Origin: Pseudovibrio sp. Alg231-02
GTDB lineage: Bacteria; Pseudomonadota; Alphaproteobacteria; Rhizobiales; Stappiaceae
Assembly: GCF_900143565.1 (NCBI RefSeq)
Contig: NZ_FREX01000010.1
Coordinates: 163,343 to 227,342, forward strand
DNA: 64,000 nt
Direction of reading: 5' to 3'
Shown: piece after piece, positions 36,918 through 45,931 of the stretch
How positions within the stretch are numbered: the first letter of the stretch is position 1
Layout of the letters: the number at the start of each line of letters is the position of its first letter
Position numbers and translations under genes: made by a program
Notes under the pieces: generated by a model
Told to the model about the DNA's origin: nothing
What the model saw: only the letters and a program-made list of their open reading frames with translations
The model's database searches: none

Positions 36918-37850
36918 GTGTCTCATTCATCTTCGAGCTCAAATTGGGCATCAACATACGCCCTGTTGTTTCTCATGCCCATTTTCATGAGCTCCAACAT
37001 AATAATCGCCAAACCAGCCATCGCTCATACAGAGCCGTGGACCCTTGCTTTTTTTAGATGGGGCCTTGCTTCACTTATTCTTCTGCCGTTCACATACCGT
37101 GAGCTCAAAGCCAACATGCCGTTGATCCGCAAAAACCTGAAGCTCCTCAGCTTCATGGCATTCCTTGCAATGTGGATCTGCGGAGCTATTGTCTATCTGG
37201 CTCTAAAAGAAACATCAGCGACCAACGGAACATTGATTTATTCAGCTGCCCCTGCCCTTATCCTGGCGCTTGAATGGCTCTTCAGAGGGCGAGCAGTTGC
37301 CATAAGGGAGTTTGCCGGGATCTCACTCGCCATCATCGGTGTCTTTGTGATTGTGACCAAAGGCTCGCTCGGCAACCTGCTCAACTTGCAACTAAACAGC
37401 GGTGATTTGTTGTTTGCCTTGTGTACGCTGAGCTGGGCAATTTACTCCGTACTCATCAAGAAAAGCCAGCTACAAACAATCTCTACAGCTCCTTTGTTTG
37501 CAATTCTCGCCATTCTTGGAACCATCATCCTAGCTCCATTTGCAGTCGCTGAAATGGCGATCACAGCCTCTATACCCGATACAGGTGAAGTCTGGATGTC
37601 TATCGCAGGCGTCGCGCTAATCGCTTCAGTGGCCTCTTTTCTGACTTACCAGTTCAGCATCCGACTGGTTGGGCCATCGATCGCTGGTATGTTCATGTAC
37701 CTGATGACACCATATGGTGTCGGCATGGCAGTCCTGTTTTTGGGAGAACAGCTCCAGGCATTCCATTATCTGGGCTTCATCCCAATCATGGCAGGGCTCT
37801 TGTTGGCAACCTTACCAGCAAGCTTATTCCGGCGAAAAGCCAGCGCTTAG
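36918..37850 (+). CDS. EamA/DMT-family transporter
   Basis: This 310-aa ten-helix membrane protein has two EamA repeats: MSSNIIIAKPAIAHTEPWTLAFFRW at the first, and SFLTYQFSIRLVGPSIAGMF with FLGEQLQAFHYLGF at the second. It is only distantly similar to the EamA protein at 15132-16046, so the two are not a recent duplication. The start is uncertain: the GTG at 36918 has CGGAAT upstream, and another GTG at 36873 would add 15 residues. The substrate is unknown. Confidence 0.85.
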   Translation: MSHSSSSSNWASTYALLFLMPIFMSSNIIIAKPAIAHTEPWTLAFFRWGLASLILLPFTYRELKANMPLIRKNLKLLSFMAFLAMWICGAIVYLALKETSATNGTLIYSAAPALILALEWLFRGRAVAIREFAGISLAIIGVFVIVTKGSLGNLLNLQLNSGDLLFALCTLSWAIYSVLIKKSQLQTISTAPLFAILAILGTIILAPFAVAEMAITASIPDTGEVWMSIAGVALIASVASFLTYQFSIRLVGPSIAGMFMYLMTPYGVGMAVLFLGEQLQAFHYLGFIPIMAGLLLATLPASLFRRKASA

Positions 37851-37874
37851 AAACTGAAGCAATACACCAAGCAC

Positions 37875-37904
37875 AAAAAAGCAGGCCTTAGAGCCTGCTT
37901 TTTT
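37875..37904. terminator. Bidirectional terminator between EamA gene and ccdA
   Basis: The 12-bp perfect stem AAAAAAGCAGGC / GCCTGCTTTTTT has a 6-base loop and A/T runs on both ends. It lies between convergent genes. Confidence 0.88.
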
Positions 37905-37927
37905 CATCTCAAAATCTGGAGCGTCCA

Positions 37928-38665
37928 TTAGCCGATCTGCGAAAAGACCGGGAAGGTTTCGAGCAACCAGAAGGAGAATGCCTGAATGTAACCGGTCAGG
38001 AAACCAACACCGGTGAGCACGAGAAACGCACCCATTACCTTTTCAACCATCCCCATGTGCTTACGAAAGCGCGCCATGAAGCCCATAAACGGCCCCGCGA
38101 ACATCGCAGCAATCATGAATGGCACACCAATACCCAACGCATAGGCAGCGAGCAGAATAACACCCTGATTAACTGAGGCCTGCGTACCCGCAATTAAGAG
38201 AATACTTGCCAGAACTGGGCCGATACACGGTGTCCAGCCAAAACCAAAAGCAAGCCCCATCAAATAAGCACCGCCAAAACCACCCGGCTGACGATCAATC
38301 TGCACACGCGCTTCGCGGTAAAGGAACCCAATTTTAAAGGCGCCAAGAAAATGCAGGCCCATAATAATGATCATGCCGCCAGCCAAATAGGCAAGATACT
38401 GCGAATACTGCAGAACAAACTGACCAAGGAATGAAGCACTTGCACCAAGCAACACAAACACCGTTGAGAAACCGGCAACGAAACACATCGCGGCAACCAT
38501 AACCCGATTGCTTTGTGCAGCGCTCTTATCTTCGCTCGTCACCTCTTCGATGGATAAACCAGCAATATACCCAAGATAAGGCGGCACCAGCGGCAATACG
38601 CAGGGAGAAACAAAAGACAAAATGCCTGCGAAAAAAGCGCCCCAAAGGGTGATGTCTTGCAACAT
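37928..38665 (-). CDS. ccdA: Cytochrome c biogenesis protein CcdA
   Basis: This 245-aa, six-helix membrane protein of the DsbD/CcdA family carries electrons from cytoplasmic thioredoxin to periplasmic thiols for cytochrome c maturation. The two conserved Cys lie in SPCVLPLVPPYLG (helix 1) and GWTPCIGPVLAS (helix 4), the expected positions. No thioredoxin partner or other ccm gene is adjacent, so it appears as a solitary CcdA. Confidence 0.92.
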   Translation of the reverse strand: MLQDITLWGAFFAGILSFVSPCVLPLVPPYLGYIAGLSIEEVTSEDKSAAQSNRVMVAAMCFVAGFSTVFVLLGASASFLGQFVLQYSQYLAYLAGGMIIIMGLHFLGAFKIGFLYREARVQIDRQPGGFGGAYLMGLAFGFGWTPCIGPVLASILLIAGTQASVNQGVILLAAYALGIGVPFMIAAMFAGPFMGFMARFRKHMGMVEKVMGAFLVLTGVGFLTGYIQAFSFWLLETFPVFSQIG

Positions 38666-38839
38666 ATAGCTATCCTAATTCCACTTGGAATGCATCCACA
38701 TGACCTGACGTTTGCACGCACGGAAGCGTGACGACATCATAGTCCATCAATAGATCACCAAGGCTTATATATACAATTTTGCTGAAAGTTGGATGTGTTT
38801 CGTCAAACAGGCAAGAAAATCTGCGACACATTTTGGTGA

Positions 38840-38867
38840 ACGGTAGGTAAGAGCAGCTACCTACCGT
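38840..38867 (-). terminator. Hairpin after the UspA gene
   Basis: The perfect 10-bp stem ACGGTAGGTA / TACCTACCGT has an 8-base loop and lies 25 bp after the UspA stop on the minus strand. There is no T-run, so it may be a terminator or a 3'-end stabiliser. Confidence 0.5.
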
Positions 38868-38892
38868 CGACCACAAATATCAACTGTGACCT

Positions 38893-39327
38893 TTAGTTGT
38901 CACGTACAACCAGAACAGACTGGTTGGCATGGCGCACGACACGCGCCGCATTCGGTCCAAGCAGGAAGTCTTTCAACTCTGGACGATGCGAAGACAAAAC
39001 AATCAGATCAGTGCCCAGCTTATCTGCTGCGCTTGTGATCTCTTCATAGATCGTTCCGTGGGCAATATGCCCTTTCACATCCAGCTCCTCATCAGGAAGC
39101 TGCGTATCAAGAAACTCTTCAAGAGCCTCACGCGTACGCTCTAAAGCCTCTGTTTCAAACTCGCGAGCGAAATAACCACCAACGATAGATTTGCCAAAGT
39201 CCGGCAATACCGTCACCACATGAAGCTGAGCTTTGTAATGACGAGCCAGATCAACAGCCACGGGAAGCGCAGTTTTCCAGCTGCTTTCTTCGTTTAGATC
39301 CAAAGGCAGCAAGATATTGGAGTACAT
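38893..39327 (-). CDS. Universal stress protein (UspA family) linked to TRAP transporter
   Basis: This 144-aa single Usp domain runs from YSNILLPLDLNEESSW to a C-terminal LGPNAARVVRHANQSVLVVRD. The canonical ATP-binding G2xG9xG(S/T) motif is only partly kept: SSHRPELKDFLLGPNAARV has HRP where GHG is usual. The start ATG at 39327 has GGAG upstream. In Halomonas the UspA protein TeaD is encoded with and modulates the TRAP transporter TeaABC. The same adjacency here suggests it regulates the upstream permease; that role is inference. Confidence 0.9.
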   Translation of the reverse strand: MYSNILLPLDLNEESSWKTALPVAVDLARHYKAQLHVVTVLPDFGKSIVGGYFAREFETEALERTREALEEFLDTQLPDEELDVKGHIAHGTIYEEITSAADKLGTDLIVLSSHRPELKDFLLGPNAARVVRHANQSVLVVRDN

Positions 39328-39359
39328 TTCCCAACTCCTCAAAAATTATAGTTTTATGG

Positions 39360-39386
39360 CACAGCCCGCTTAAAAAGCGGGCTGTG
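39360..39386 (-). promoter_or_regulatory. Intercistronic hairpin enclosing the TRAP permease stop codon
   Basis: The perfect 12-bp stem CACAGCCCGCTT / AAGCGGGCTGTG has a 3-base loop, with the TAA stop of the permease gene at the loop. The uspA start codon lies 33 bp beyond it. No T-run follows on the minus strand, so it could set relative expression of permease and UspA by RNA processing. Confidence 0.6.
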
Positions 39387-41985
39387 TTTGGCGTCGACGT
39401 TGAAGTGCAACAACCAGCAAGAGCAGAAGCAAAGCCGGAATATAGAACAACTGTTTTGGCAGTCGTTCTGCATCCACCTGAGAGCTTACGATCACAACCG
39501 GAACATCTCCGTAAAAGTCAAAGCCCTGCAGTTTTTCAGCAAATGTCGTGCCTGGGAATGGTTCATCAAGCACCACAGCTCCATCATCCTGCATGGTAAT
39601 CAGACCAGATGCATCAAGTCGTGCGTCAGCCCCCTGCTCCTCACCAATTGATAGAGGCAATGTCAGTGTCAGGATTTTATCCATGTCATCAAAATCCGGA
39701 CCTGCGAGGTTAAGACGCACCATATCACCCGGCTGAGCTTCACCAACCATCTCCATGATTTGCGGACCTGTAGCAGTTACGTATGGATCCTGTACCTGAT
39801 CGAGCCAGAAGCCCGGACGGAACAGCGTAAACGCAATGAGAAGCAGCGCTACGGATTCCCACAGACGGGAGCGCGCAAAGAAGTACCCTTGCGTTGCCGC
39901 AGCAAACAACATCATCGCCACCACAGAGACGATAAAGACGAAGACAGCCTGAAGTGGCTCAACATCAATCAGCAGAAGATCTGTGTTGAAGATGAACAGG
40001 AACGGGAGGGCTGCAGTACGCAAAGAGTAAATGAAGCCCTGAACACCGGTCTTGATCGGATCACCACGACTGATCGCAGCTGCCGCAAAGGCGGCTAGCC
40101 CCACCGGAGGCGTCACATCCGCCATAATACCGAAGTAGAAGACGAAGAAGTGAACTGCGATCAACGGAACGATAAATCCGGTCTGCTCACCAAGGTCCAC
40201 AACAACCAGCGCCATCAGAGAGGACACAACAAGGTAGTTCGCTGTGGTTGGTAGTCCCATACCAAGGATCAAACTCATCACCGCAACCAGCACCAACATC
40301 AGCAACAGGTTACCGCCAGACAGGAACTCAACCAATGCAGCAATCATCTGATGCATACCGGTCAAAGACACAGTCCCCACGATGATACCCGCAGCAGCTG
40401 TCGCAACTGCAATGCCGATCATGTTGCGAGCGCCGCCGATCATGCCTTCAACGAAGTCCACAATACCCTGCCATGTACGGCCGGCCTGAGATTCTTTACG
40501 GAAGAACGCTTTCAGCTGATGCTGGGTCACAACGATGAAGGTCATCGCCATAGTCGCGTAAAACGCAGACAGGGACGGTGAGAACCGCTCGACGAGAATA
40601 CACCAGATCAGAACAACGATCGGCAGGATGAAGTAGTAACCGGTACGGCCAACATCGCCAGCAGCAGGCAACTCACTCACCGGCGCATTAGGATCGTCCA
40701 CCTCAAGGTCTGGAACCTGCGCGGCGATATACACCAACCACAAATAGCCGGCAGCAAACAACGCAAGCACAACAGGGAACGTGAGTGCTGGGAACGCAGT
40801 CTTCGTCCAGCCCAGACCGTAATACACGGCCGCACCCACAAGAGTGATACCGATAAAGCCTGTCAGTACACCAATCAGGCGCTGTAAAATGGTTACATGA
40901 ACCGGAGGCTTAGGCAGACCTTTCAGGTTCATCTTCAACGCTTCAAGGTGCACGATGTACACCAGTGCGATGTAAGAAATCACAGCTGGAATGAAGGCGT
41001 GAATGACAACCTGATGATAACTGGTGCCAGTGAATTCAGCGATCAGGAAGGCTGCAGCCCCCATCACAGGCGGCATCAGCTGACCATTCACAGAGGAAGC
41101 CACCTCAACAGCACCCGCCTTTTCAGCAGGAAAGCCGGTCCGCTTCATCAAAGGAATGGTGAACGTACCAGTGGTCACAACATTCGCAATGGAAGAACCA
41201 GAGTAAAGACCACTCATCGCAGAGGCAAGAACCGCCGCTTTTGCAGGGCCACCACGCAAATGCCCAAGAAGCGCAAACGCGGCCTTGATAAAGTAGTTAC
41301 CCGCGCCAGCTTTCTCCAGCAGCGAACCAAACAGCACAAACAGGAAGATCATGGACGCCGAAACGCCAACAGCAACGCCAAAGACGCCCTCCTCCTGAAT
41401 CCAGTAATGCCACATGGCTTTACCATAGGAGGCACCACGCCATTGAATGACGTCTGGCAGCCAAGGAGAGTTGCCAAACATTGCGTAGCCAACAAAAACC
41501 GCAGCAACAATAACGAGAGGCAGACCAAGGCTCCGGTAAACCGCAATCGCAAGCACAGTCAGGCCAGTGGTGGCCACAATCAGATCCATCTGAGTTGGAA
41601 GACCGGCGCGATTAGCGATCTCAGAGCGCATAATCACAAGGTAGAGACAAGCCGCAGCGCCTAAAAATGCGAGCACCCAATCATACCACGGTATGGTATG
41701 TCGTGGGCTGCGGGAAAACAGAGGGTATGCAAAAGCAGCAAGCACCAGGCCAAATGCCAGGTGAATGTTTCTAACTGCAGAATTGTTGAAAATGAGATTG
41801 ATGCCAAAGGTATCATTCAACCAAAATGGAACGTTCGAGGCCACATAAAGCTGAAAGACGGACCAGATAAAGGCAATGGCAGCAATCATCACACCTAGCC
41901 CACCGGCCAGGCTTCGTGCACCGGTATCTGCCTGAGCGACCAATTCTTGCGCATCAACCTGCGCTTTGTGTCGTTCTGGACTCAT
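39370..41985 (-). CDS. TRAP transporter permease, 4TM/12TM fusion (TAXI type)
   Basis: This 871-aa inner-membrane protein fuses the small (DctQ-like, 4 helices) and large (DctM-like, 12 helices) TRAP subunits. Such fusions go with TAXI-type binding proteins. DctM motifs include ASAMSGLYSGSSIANVVTTG, TGFPAEKAGAVEVASSVNGQ and LILGMGLPTTANYLV. A soluble C-terminal part of ~120 residues (near 730-850) precedes a last helix and basic tail. It uses an ion gradient to import a substrate delivered by the protein encoded at 42114. The start at 41985 has GGGGGTG upstream. Confidence 0.94.
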   Translation of the reverse strand: MSPERHKAQVDAQELVAQADTGARSLAGGLGVMIAAIAFIWSVFQLYVASNVPFWLNDTFGINLIFNNSAVRNIHLAFGLVLAAFAYPLFSRSPRHTIPWYDWVLAFLGAAACLYLVIMRSEIANRAGLPTQMDLIVATTGLTVLAIAVYRSLGLPLVIVAAVFVGYAMFGNSPWLPDVIQWRGASYGKAMWHYWIQEEGVFGVAVGVSASMIFLFVLFGSLLEKAGAGNYFIKAAFALLGHLRGGPAKAAVLASAMSGLYSGSSIANVVTTGTFTIPLMKRTGFPAEKAGAVEVASSVNGQLMPPVMGAAAFLIAEFTGTSYHQVVIHAFIPAVISYIALVYIVHLEALKMNLKGLPKPPVHVTILQRLIGVLTGFIGITLVGAAVYYGLGWTKTAFPALTFPVVLALFAAGYLWLVYIAAQVPDLEVDDPNAPVSELPAAGDVGRTGYYFILPIVVLIWCILVERFSPSLSAFYATMAMTFIVVTQHQLKAFFRKESQAGRTWQGIVDFVEGMIGGARNMIGIAVATAAAGIIVGTVSLTGMHQMIAALVEFLSGGNLLLMLVLVAVMSLILGMGLPTTANYLVVSSLMALVVVDLGEQTGFIVPLIAVHFFVFYFGIMADVTPPVGLAAFAAAAISRGDPIKTGVQGFIYSLRTAALPFLFIFNTDLLLIDVEPLQAVFVFIVSVVAMMLFAAATQGYFFARSRLWESVALLLIAFTLFRPGFWLDQVQDPYVTATGPQIMEMVGEAQPGDMVRLNLAGPDFDDMDKILTLTLPLSIGEEQGADARLDASGLITMQDDGAVVLDEPFPGTTFAEKLQGFDFYGDVPVVIVSSQVDAERLPKQLFYIPALLLLLLVVALQRRRQTQPAF

Positions 41986-42069
41986 TTGCACCCCCAAATA
42001 CAGTTCCCCCTTTGCCTTAGCTGTAAAGGCAGAGCAAGAAACCTACTAAATCTCATAGAAAGCCAAAAA

Positions 42070-42094
42070 ATGCGGGGCCAGAACAGCCCCGCAT
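42070..42094 (-). terminator. Terminator between TAXI binding protein and permease genes
   Basis: The 9-bp stem ATGCGGGGC / GCCCCGCAT is followed by TTTTTT on the minus strand, 19 bp past the binding-protein stop. Partial termination here would give more binding protein than permease. Confidence 0.8.
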
Positions 42095-42113
42095 CGTAGA
42101 AAACTTGGGTAGA

Positions 42114-43073
42114 TTACATCCAACCACGTTCTTTGTAGTACTTCACTGCACCGTCATGCAGAGGAGCTGTCAAGGAAGCCTTGATCATCTCTTCTTCTTT
42201 CAGGTTTTTGAATGCAGGGTGCAGTTTTTTGAAGTCGTCGAAGTTTTCGAAGACAGATTTAACAATGACGTAAACAACATCATTAGGCACTGCAGCGGAA
42301 GAAACGAAGGTTGCGCCAACACCAAAAGTGTTGATGTCTTCTGCGTTGTTGTACATGCCTGCTGGGATAGTTGCTTTACGGTAGAAGGAGTATTTGTCGA
42401 CCAGATCGTCGATCGCTTTACCTTCAACGTTTACAAGCTGCGCATCACAGGTGCTTACAGTTTCCTGAGTAGATGCGGATGGGTGACCAACCAGCCAGTA
42501 GTAAGCATCGATCTTGCCGTCACAGAGCGCAGAACCAGCTTCCGCAGACTTCAGCTCAGTCGCCAGAGCAAGATCAGCCTTGTTCACGATACCTTCTTTT
42601 TCAAGAAGCTGCCATGTTGCATACTGACCGGAACCTGGGTTGCCGATGTTGACTTTCTTACCCTTAAGGTCGGTGTAGTTGTTTACGCCGGAACCTTTAG
42701 AAGCAAGCATTGTTACTGGCTCAGGATGTACAGAAAATACAGAGCGCAGCTCACCGAAAGGCTTGCCATCCCATTGGGAGCGACCTTCGTATGCATTCGC
42801 CTGAACGTCAGACTGAGCAACACCGAACTCCAGCTCACCATTTTGAATGGTGTTGATGTTGTAAACAGAACCACCTGTAGATTCTACAGAACAACGGATA
42901 CCGTGCTCTTTACGGGTCTTGTTAACAAGACGACAGATCGCACCACCAGTTGGGTAGTAAACACCGGTAACACCGCCGGTGCCGATGGATACGAAACGAT
43001 TTTCTGCCGAAGCTCCAGTTGCAACGCTAACCGCAATTAGCGCAGCTCCAACTGCAACATTGCTAAGTTTCAT
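42114..43073 (-). CDS. TAXI-family TRAP transporter solute-binding protein
   Basis: This 319-aa periplasmic binding protein has a signal peptide with cleavage after ASA (residues ~20-24). The mature protein begins [20 protein letters not shown], the TAXI signature, followed by [14 protein letters not shown] and [11 protein letters not shown]. It delivers substrate (glutamate-like or other organic acids in known members) to the fused permease downstream. The start ATG at 43073 is preceded by GGAGG at ideal spacing. A 5' UTR hairpin lies 26 bp upstream. Confidence 0.95.
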   Translation of the reverse strand: MKLSNVAVGAALIAVSVATGASAENRFVSIGTGGVTGVYYPTGGAICRLVNKTRKEHGIRCSVESTGGSVYNINTIQNGELEFGVAQSDVQANAYEGRSQWDGKPFGELRSVFSVHPEPVTMLASKGSGVNNYTDLKGKKVNIGNPGSGQYATWQLLEKEGIVNKADLALATELKSAEAGSALCDGKIDAYYWLVGHPSASTQETVSTCDAQLVNVEGKAIDDLVDKYSFYRKATIPAGMYNNAEDINTFGVGATFVSSAAVPNDVVYVIVKSVFENFDDFKKLHPAFKNLKEEEMIKASLTAPLHDGAVKYYKERGWM

Positions 43074-43835
43074 ACGAACCTCCACTTAAGTTGTAATTGC
43101 GCGATCCCGTTACTCACGGTATCGCGAATAGGAAATCTTGGCATTTTAACCATCAGACACGCCTATTTCCCACTGGCACAGAATGAAAGATGCCAAAAGC
43201 GGTGAAATACGTACACATCTATTACTTGGATTACCAGTAAACTCTCAAAGCCACCGGCAACAACCAAGCTGCATATCTATTCACCTAACAAACTGATTCA
43301 AATAATATTTTTTAGATATATGAGCATTTCGCACACGCGAAAGCCCCACAGATATTTCACGAAAAACTGCCAAAAATCAGGTGATACACCAGCAAACTGC
43401 CGATTGCTTCCACAAAATAGTATACTAAGGTATTACAGATTTTGTGAAGTATCACGCTTCATTTCGAGCAATATCTCTACGTTATTTCACCTAGAGAACT
43501 AATAATACCCCCAAAACCAAGGGATGAACGAGATGATTGCAGCGCTCTCCCGCCTCAGAGCAGATTATAGCGGAAAGCGCATTTTGTGCACCGCACCCTA
43601 CACTCTGCCAGATAATGAACGTGCCAATTGGAAAAACAAGGAAGCGAAACCCAACACTATTTAACTACTCACATTTACATTGAGTTGGTTTCAGTAATTT
43701 CATCGCTTAGACAACATAAGAACGGTAAATAAGCGCAAAAAACGCTCCGTGTGGAAAATCGAAAAAACCACTTGCGCTAAGCCCCTGCAATCCTTAGAAG
43801 ACCCCTCACAGGCAGCGACCTAACGGTCACGCCGA
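43074..43835. other. Intergenic region without a supportable gene
   Basis: This 760-bp AT-rich stretch lies between the TAXI gene and tRNA-Lys. It holds the TAXI 5' UTR hairpin and A/T-rich sequence. A 60-codon frame at 43320-43502 has no ribosome site or recognisable product and is not called. Promoters for the TAXI operon and tRNA-Lys must lie here, but I cannot place them with confidence. Confidence 0.6.
43100..43126 (-). promoter_or_regulatory. 5' UTR stem-loop of the TAXI binding-protein gene
   Basis: CGCGATCCC / GGTATCGCG pairs at 8 of 9 positions around a 9-base loop, 26 bp upstream of the start codon. It could be an RNA structure or an operator; its role is unknown. Confidence 0.5.
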
Positions 43836-43911
43836 GAGCCCGTAGCTCAGCTGGTAGAGCAACTGACTTTTAATCAGTAGGTCCACGGTTCGAACCCGTG
43901 CGGGCTCACCA
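43836..43911 (+). tRNA. tRNA-Lys (anticodon UUU)
   Basis: This is a complete 76-nt cloverleaf including the encoded CCA. The acceptor stem GAGCCCG / CGGGCTC is perfect. The anticodon stem ACTGA / TCAGT encloses loop CTTTTAA with anticodon TTT, and the T-loop reads GTTCGAA. The discriminator base is A. A Rho-independent terminator follows after 31 bp. Confidence 0.97.
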
Positions 43912-43942
43912 TTTAACCTCATGGTATATAAAGAGGTTTAGC

Positions 43943-44100
43943 AAAGCTCCCTCCCGGGAGCTTTTTGCTTTTGTGCCTTGTGTCAGCACTATGTAAGCAA
44001 ATGAGTGCGTTTGAAAGCGCGATTTTGCTCTCACAATGCCCTCAACATCTTCTCTAATTTAGCTCTGGAAAAGCTGTGAATGTCGTCATAGTTGTCAGCA
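43943..44100 (+). repeat. tRNA-downstream module, copy A (terminator plus conserved tail)
   Basis: It opens with the terminator hairpin AAAGCTCCC / GGGAGCTTT plus T-run (43943-43966). It continues through GTCAGCA, TAAGCAAAT and TGGAAAAGCTGTGAATG to GTCAGCA near 44100. A diverged copy of the same length, with the same order of conserved blocks, lies at 44317-44477. Each copy begins ~31 bp after a tRNA 3' end. Confidence 0.75.
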
Positions 44101-44242
44101 GACGAGCAAGTCACTTGGGTTGACAGATTGCAGAATTGAAAACGAGCTGTCATAAGCCGTCAGAGCCTCAAGGCAAGCTTACCAAGCCGAGCACCTGTCA
44201 AGCCTAGATATCATTAGACTAAAGCCCATTTTTGTCGCCTTC

Positions 44243-44286
44243 TTGTAATCAGGGGGTCGCGGGTTCGATCCCTGCTGCCGGCACCA
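44243..44286 (+). other. 3' half of a tRNA-Thr (UGU): attachment-site scar
   Basis: Forty-four bases match a tRNA-Thr(UGU) from the anticodon loop to the CCA: loop TTGTAA, stem part TCAGGGGG, T-arm TCGCGGGTTCGATCCCTG and acceptor strand GCCGGC with ACCA. The 5' half (acceptor, D-arm, anticodon 5' strand) is absent, as the bases upstream do not pair. A break exactly at the anticodon loop is what tyrosine-integrase insertion or excision at a tRNA leaves behind. No intact tRNA-Thr is in the window. Confidence 0.8.
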
Positions 44287-44316
44287 CTCTTCTCCTTGAT
44301 TTATCAAGGAAATTTC

Positions 44317-44477
44317 AAAGCCTCCTTCGGGAGGCTTTTTGCTTTTCTGGCTTTTGTCAGCATATGGTAAGCAAATAGGCGTTTTGGTAAGCAGGATTTC
44401 GCCCCTCCTACCCCTTCTAAATTCTCTTTCAACTTAATACTGGAAAAGCTGTGAATGCCGTCACTAGCTGTCAGAAG
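44317..44477 (+). repeat. tRNA-downstream module, copy B
   Basis: This second copy of the 160-bp module follows the tRNA-Thr fragment. Its terminator hairpin is AAAGCCTCC-TTCG-GGAGGCTTT with a T-run (44317-44340). TTTTGTCAGCA, GGTAAGCAAATAGG and TGGAAAAGCTGTGAATG follow, ending at TGTCAG. GGTAAGCA occurs twice in this copy (44366-44373 and 44386-44393), like an integrase arm-site repeat. Confidence 0.7.
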
Positions 44478-44756
44478 CCAGGCATTCTGGGAGGCTTGAC
44501 GCAAACCAAGCCGTCAGATCTTTGTAACCGCTCGTCACAGCCTCCAGATGCTCAGTTATCCTCCAACTCAGATTAACTTATGCGCCTCAGATAATTCGAC
44601 GGCTATAGAAAGAAAAAACTGATTTAGTGAGCTGCAAATTATACGACGAGAACTGTCGTGTCAGTTTTACCGCAGGGCTCTTTGGTACAAGCTGAAGTGA
44701 CAACTATTGCAGCTTCAGCTCTACTCGCGCAAACGATGTGATCTAACAGGTAAACG

Positions 44757-45812
44757 ATGCCTAACTTCCAACCACACCAATTCCACACTCCACCGAAAGT
44801 AATGCCTCTGAACTTAGACTGCATAAGCTTGGATGGCGGCGGTTGGGCACCCTCTCAATTTGAAGGCACGACGCAAGATGGCTACGGCATATATTGCAGG
44901 TATCGGGGCGGTTACTTATCGGTAGACATCAGCAATGAACCCAGTGGAGATGCAATTAGTAATGGGAAGGAAATCCTTGGACTCCAATTGGGGCCACAAC
45001 TTCACGGTGGGATGTCATTGGGTCAATTATGTTCGATTGCAGGGATAACAATCAATGGTGAGAGGCCACCCATGCCAACCCTCGCCGAAATCCGCAAAGA
45101 ATGCTGGTTAGACCTAAGTGGCACCACAACCTTCTATGATTTTTCCTTGGATAGCACAGTGGAGACAGCAAAACGTGCTGTTAGCGCTATGGGTGATCTT
45201 CTGGGCGGAGCGCACTTTGTTGAACGAGTGATGGATAAGGATTTCCAAACGGCAGGTGCAACCTTACGCAACACACCTGCTGAGTTTGAAACTATCGACC
45301 CCACCATCATGTTTGGCGAGAAGCCGGTAGCATCCGAACTTGCGAAAGTGTCTGATACAATTAATCTTCAAGACCTGTATCCGACCTCCTTGTTGTTGAA
45401 CACGACCTTCTCTGGATTTCGACATCGGTTACGTATGTTCTCAAGATCGCAGCATTTAGACAAGCAGCTCGACGAACTAGGTCGAAATGTCAAAATCGCG
45501 GGGCACGATGATGAATGCTTATATGGCACGCTAATGTTTGCAGCTAGCTTCCCTACAAAAGACGCACAAAAACGGGATACCCTTCAACAGGTTGCTGAAA
45601 AAATAAACGCATTAACTCCAGAGCTCAAAGTTCATGCCACCAATCTACAAACAGGGGAGCCACTACCTTATCTCGATAAAATCAAACGGATAGATCCAGT
45701 AATCACAGATTGGGTTTTATCTGATGAAAGAAACTGGCTTCAGATACGTATCGAGCGCTTTAATGAGCAACGCATTCTTGTAGGCTATAAGCCAAGCATG
45801 GCACTCAATTAA
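44757..45812 (+). CDS. Protein of unknown function at the island boundary
   Basis: The 351-aa soluble protein has no signal peptide, membrane helix or family I recognise. The N-terminal ~100 residues are Gly/Asp-rich with beta character (CISLDGGGWAPSQFEG, GYGIYCRYRGGYLSVDISN). The C-terminal half is mixed alpha/beta (NTTFSGFRHRLRMFSRSQHL). AGGT lies 7 bases before the ATG. It is the first gene after the tRNA scar and is alone on the plus strand in the accessory region. Immunity, defence and regulatory roles are all possible. Confidence 0.7.
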   Translation: MPNFQPHQFHTPPKVMPLNLDCISLDGGGWAPSQFEGTTQDGYGIYCRYRGGYLSVDISNEPSGDAISNGKEILGLQLGPQLHGGMSLGQLCSIAGITINGERPPMPTLAEIRKECWLDLSGTTTFYDFSLDSTVETAKRAVSAMGDLLGGAHFVERVMDKDFQTAGATLRNTPAEFETIDPTIMFGEKPVASELAKVSDTINLQDLYPTSLLLNTTFSGFRHRLRMFSRSQHLDKQLDELGRNVKIAGHDDECLYGTLMFAASFPTKDAQKRDTLQQVAEKINALTPELKVHATNLQTGEPLPYLDKIKRIDPVITDWVLSDERNWLQIRIERFNEQRILVGYKPSMALN

Positions 45813-45931
45813 AGTTCACACAGCGCAAACATCAGCGTTCTAGTCGCCAATCAAAAAAGGCCTGAGAAGCATCGCGCTTCCCAAGCCAGAATATTCCGTG
45901 AGAGGCAATGCCCCTCTTCATTCCATGTTTT

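Noticed and set aside
38670..38876. Minus-strand 68-codon frame between UspA gene and ccdA
   Set aside because: It includes the perfect hairpin at 38840-38867 and has no family features; it is better read as an untranslated region.
43320..43502. Possible 60-codon gene in the gap before tRNA-Lys
   Set aside because: There is no ribosome site, composition is basic and Ser-rich without structure, and the region is AT-rich intergenic.
44304..44504. Minus-strand 66-codon frame over the tRNA-Thr scar module
   Set aside because: It runs through the terminator hairpin and repeat copy B, so it is explained by those elements.
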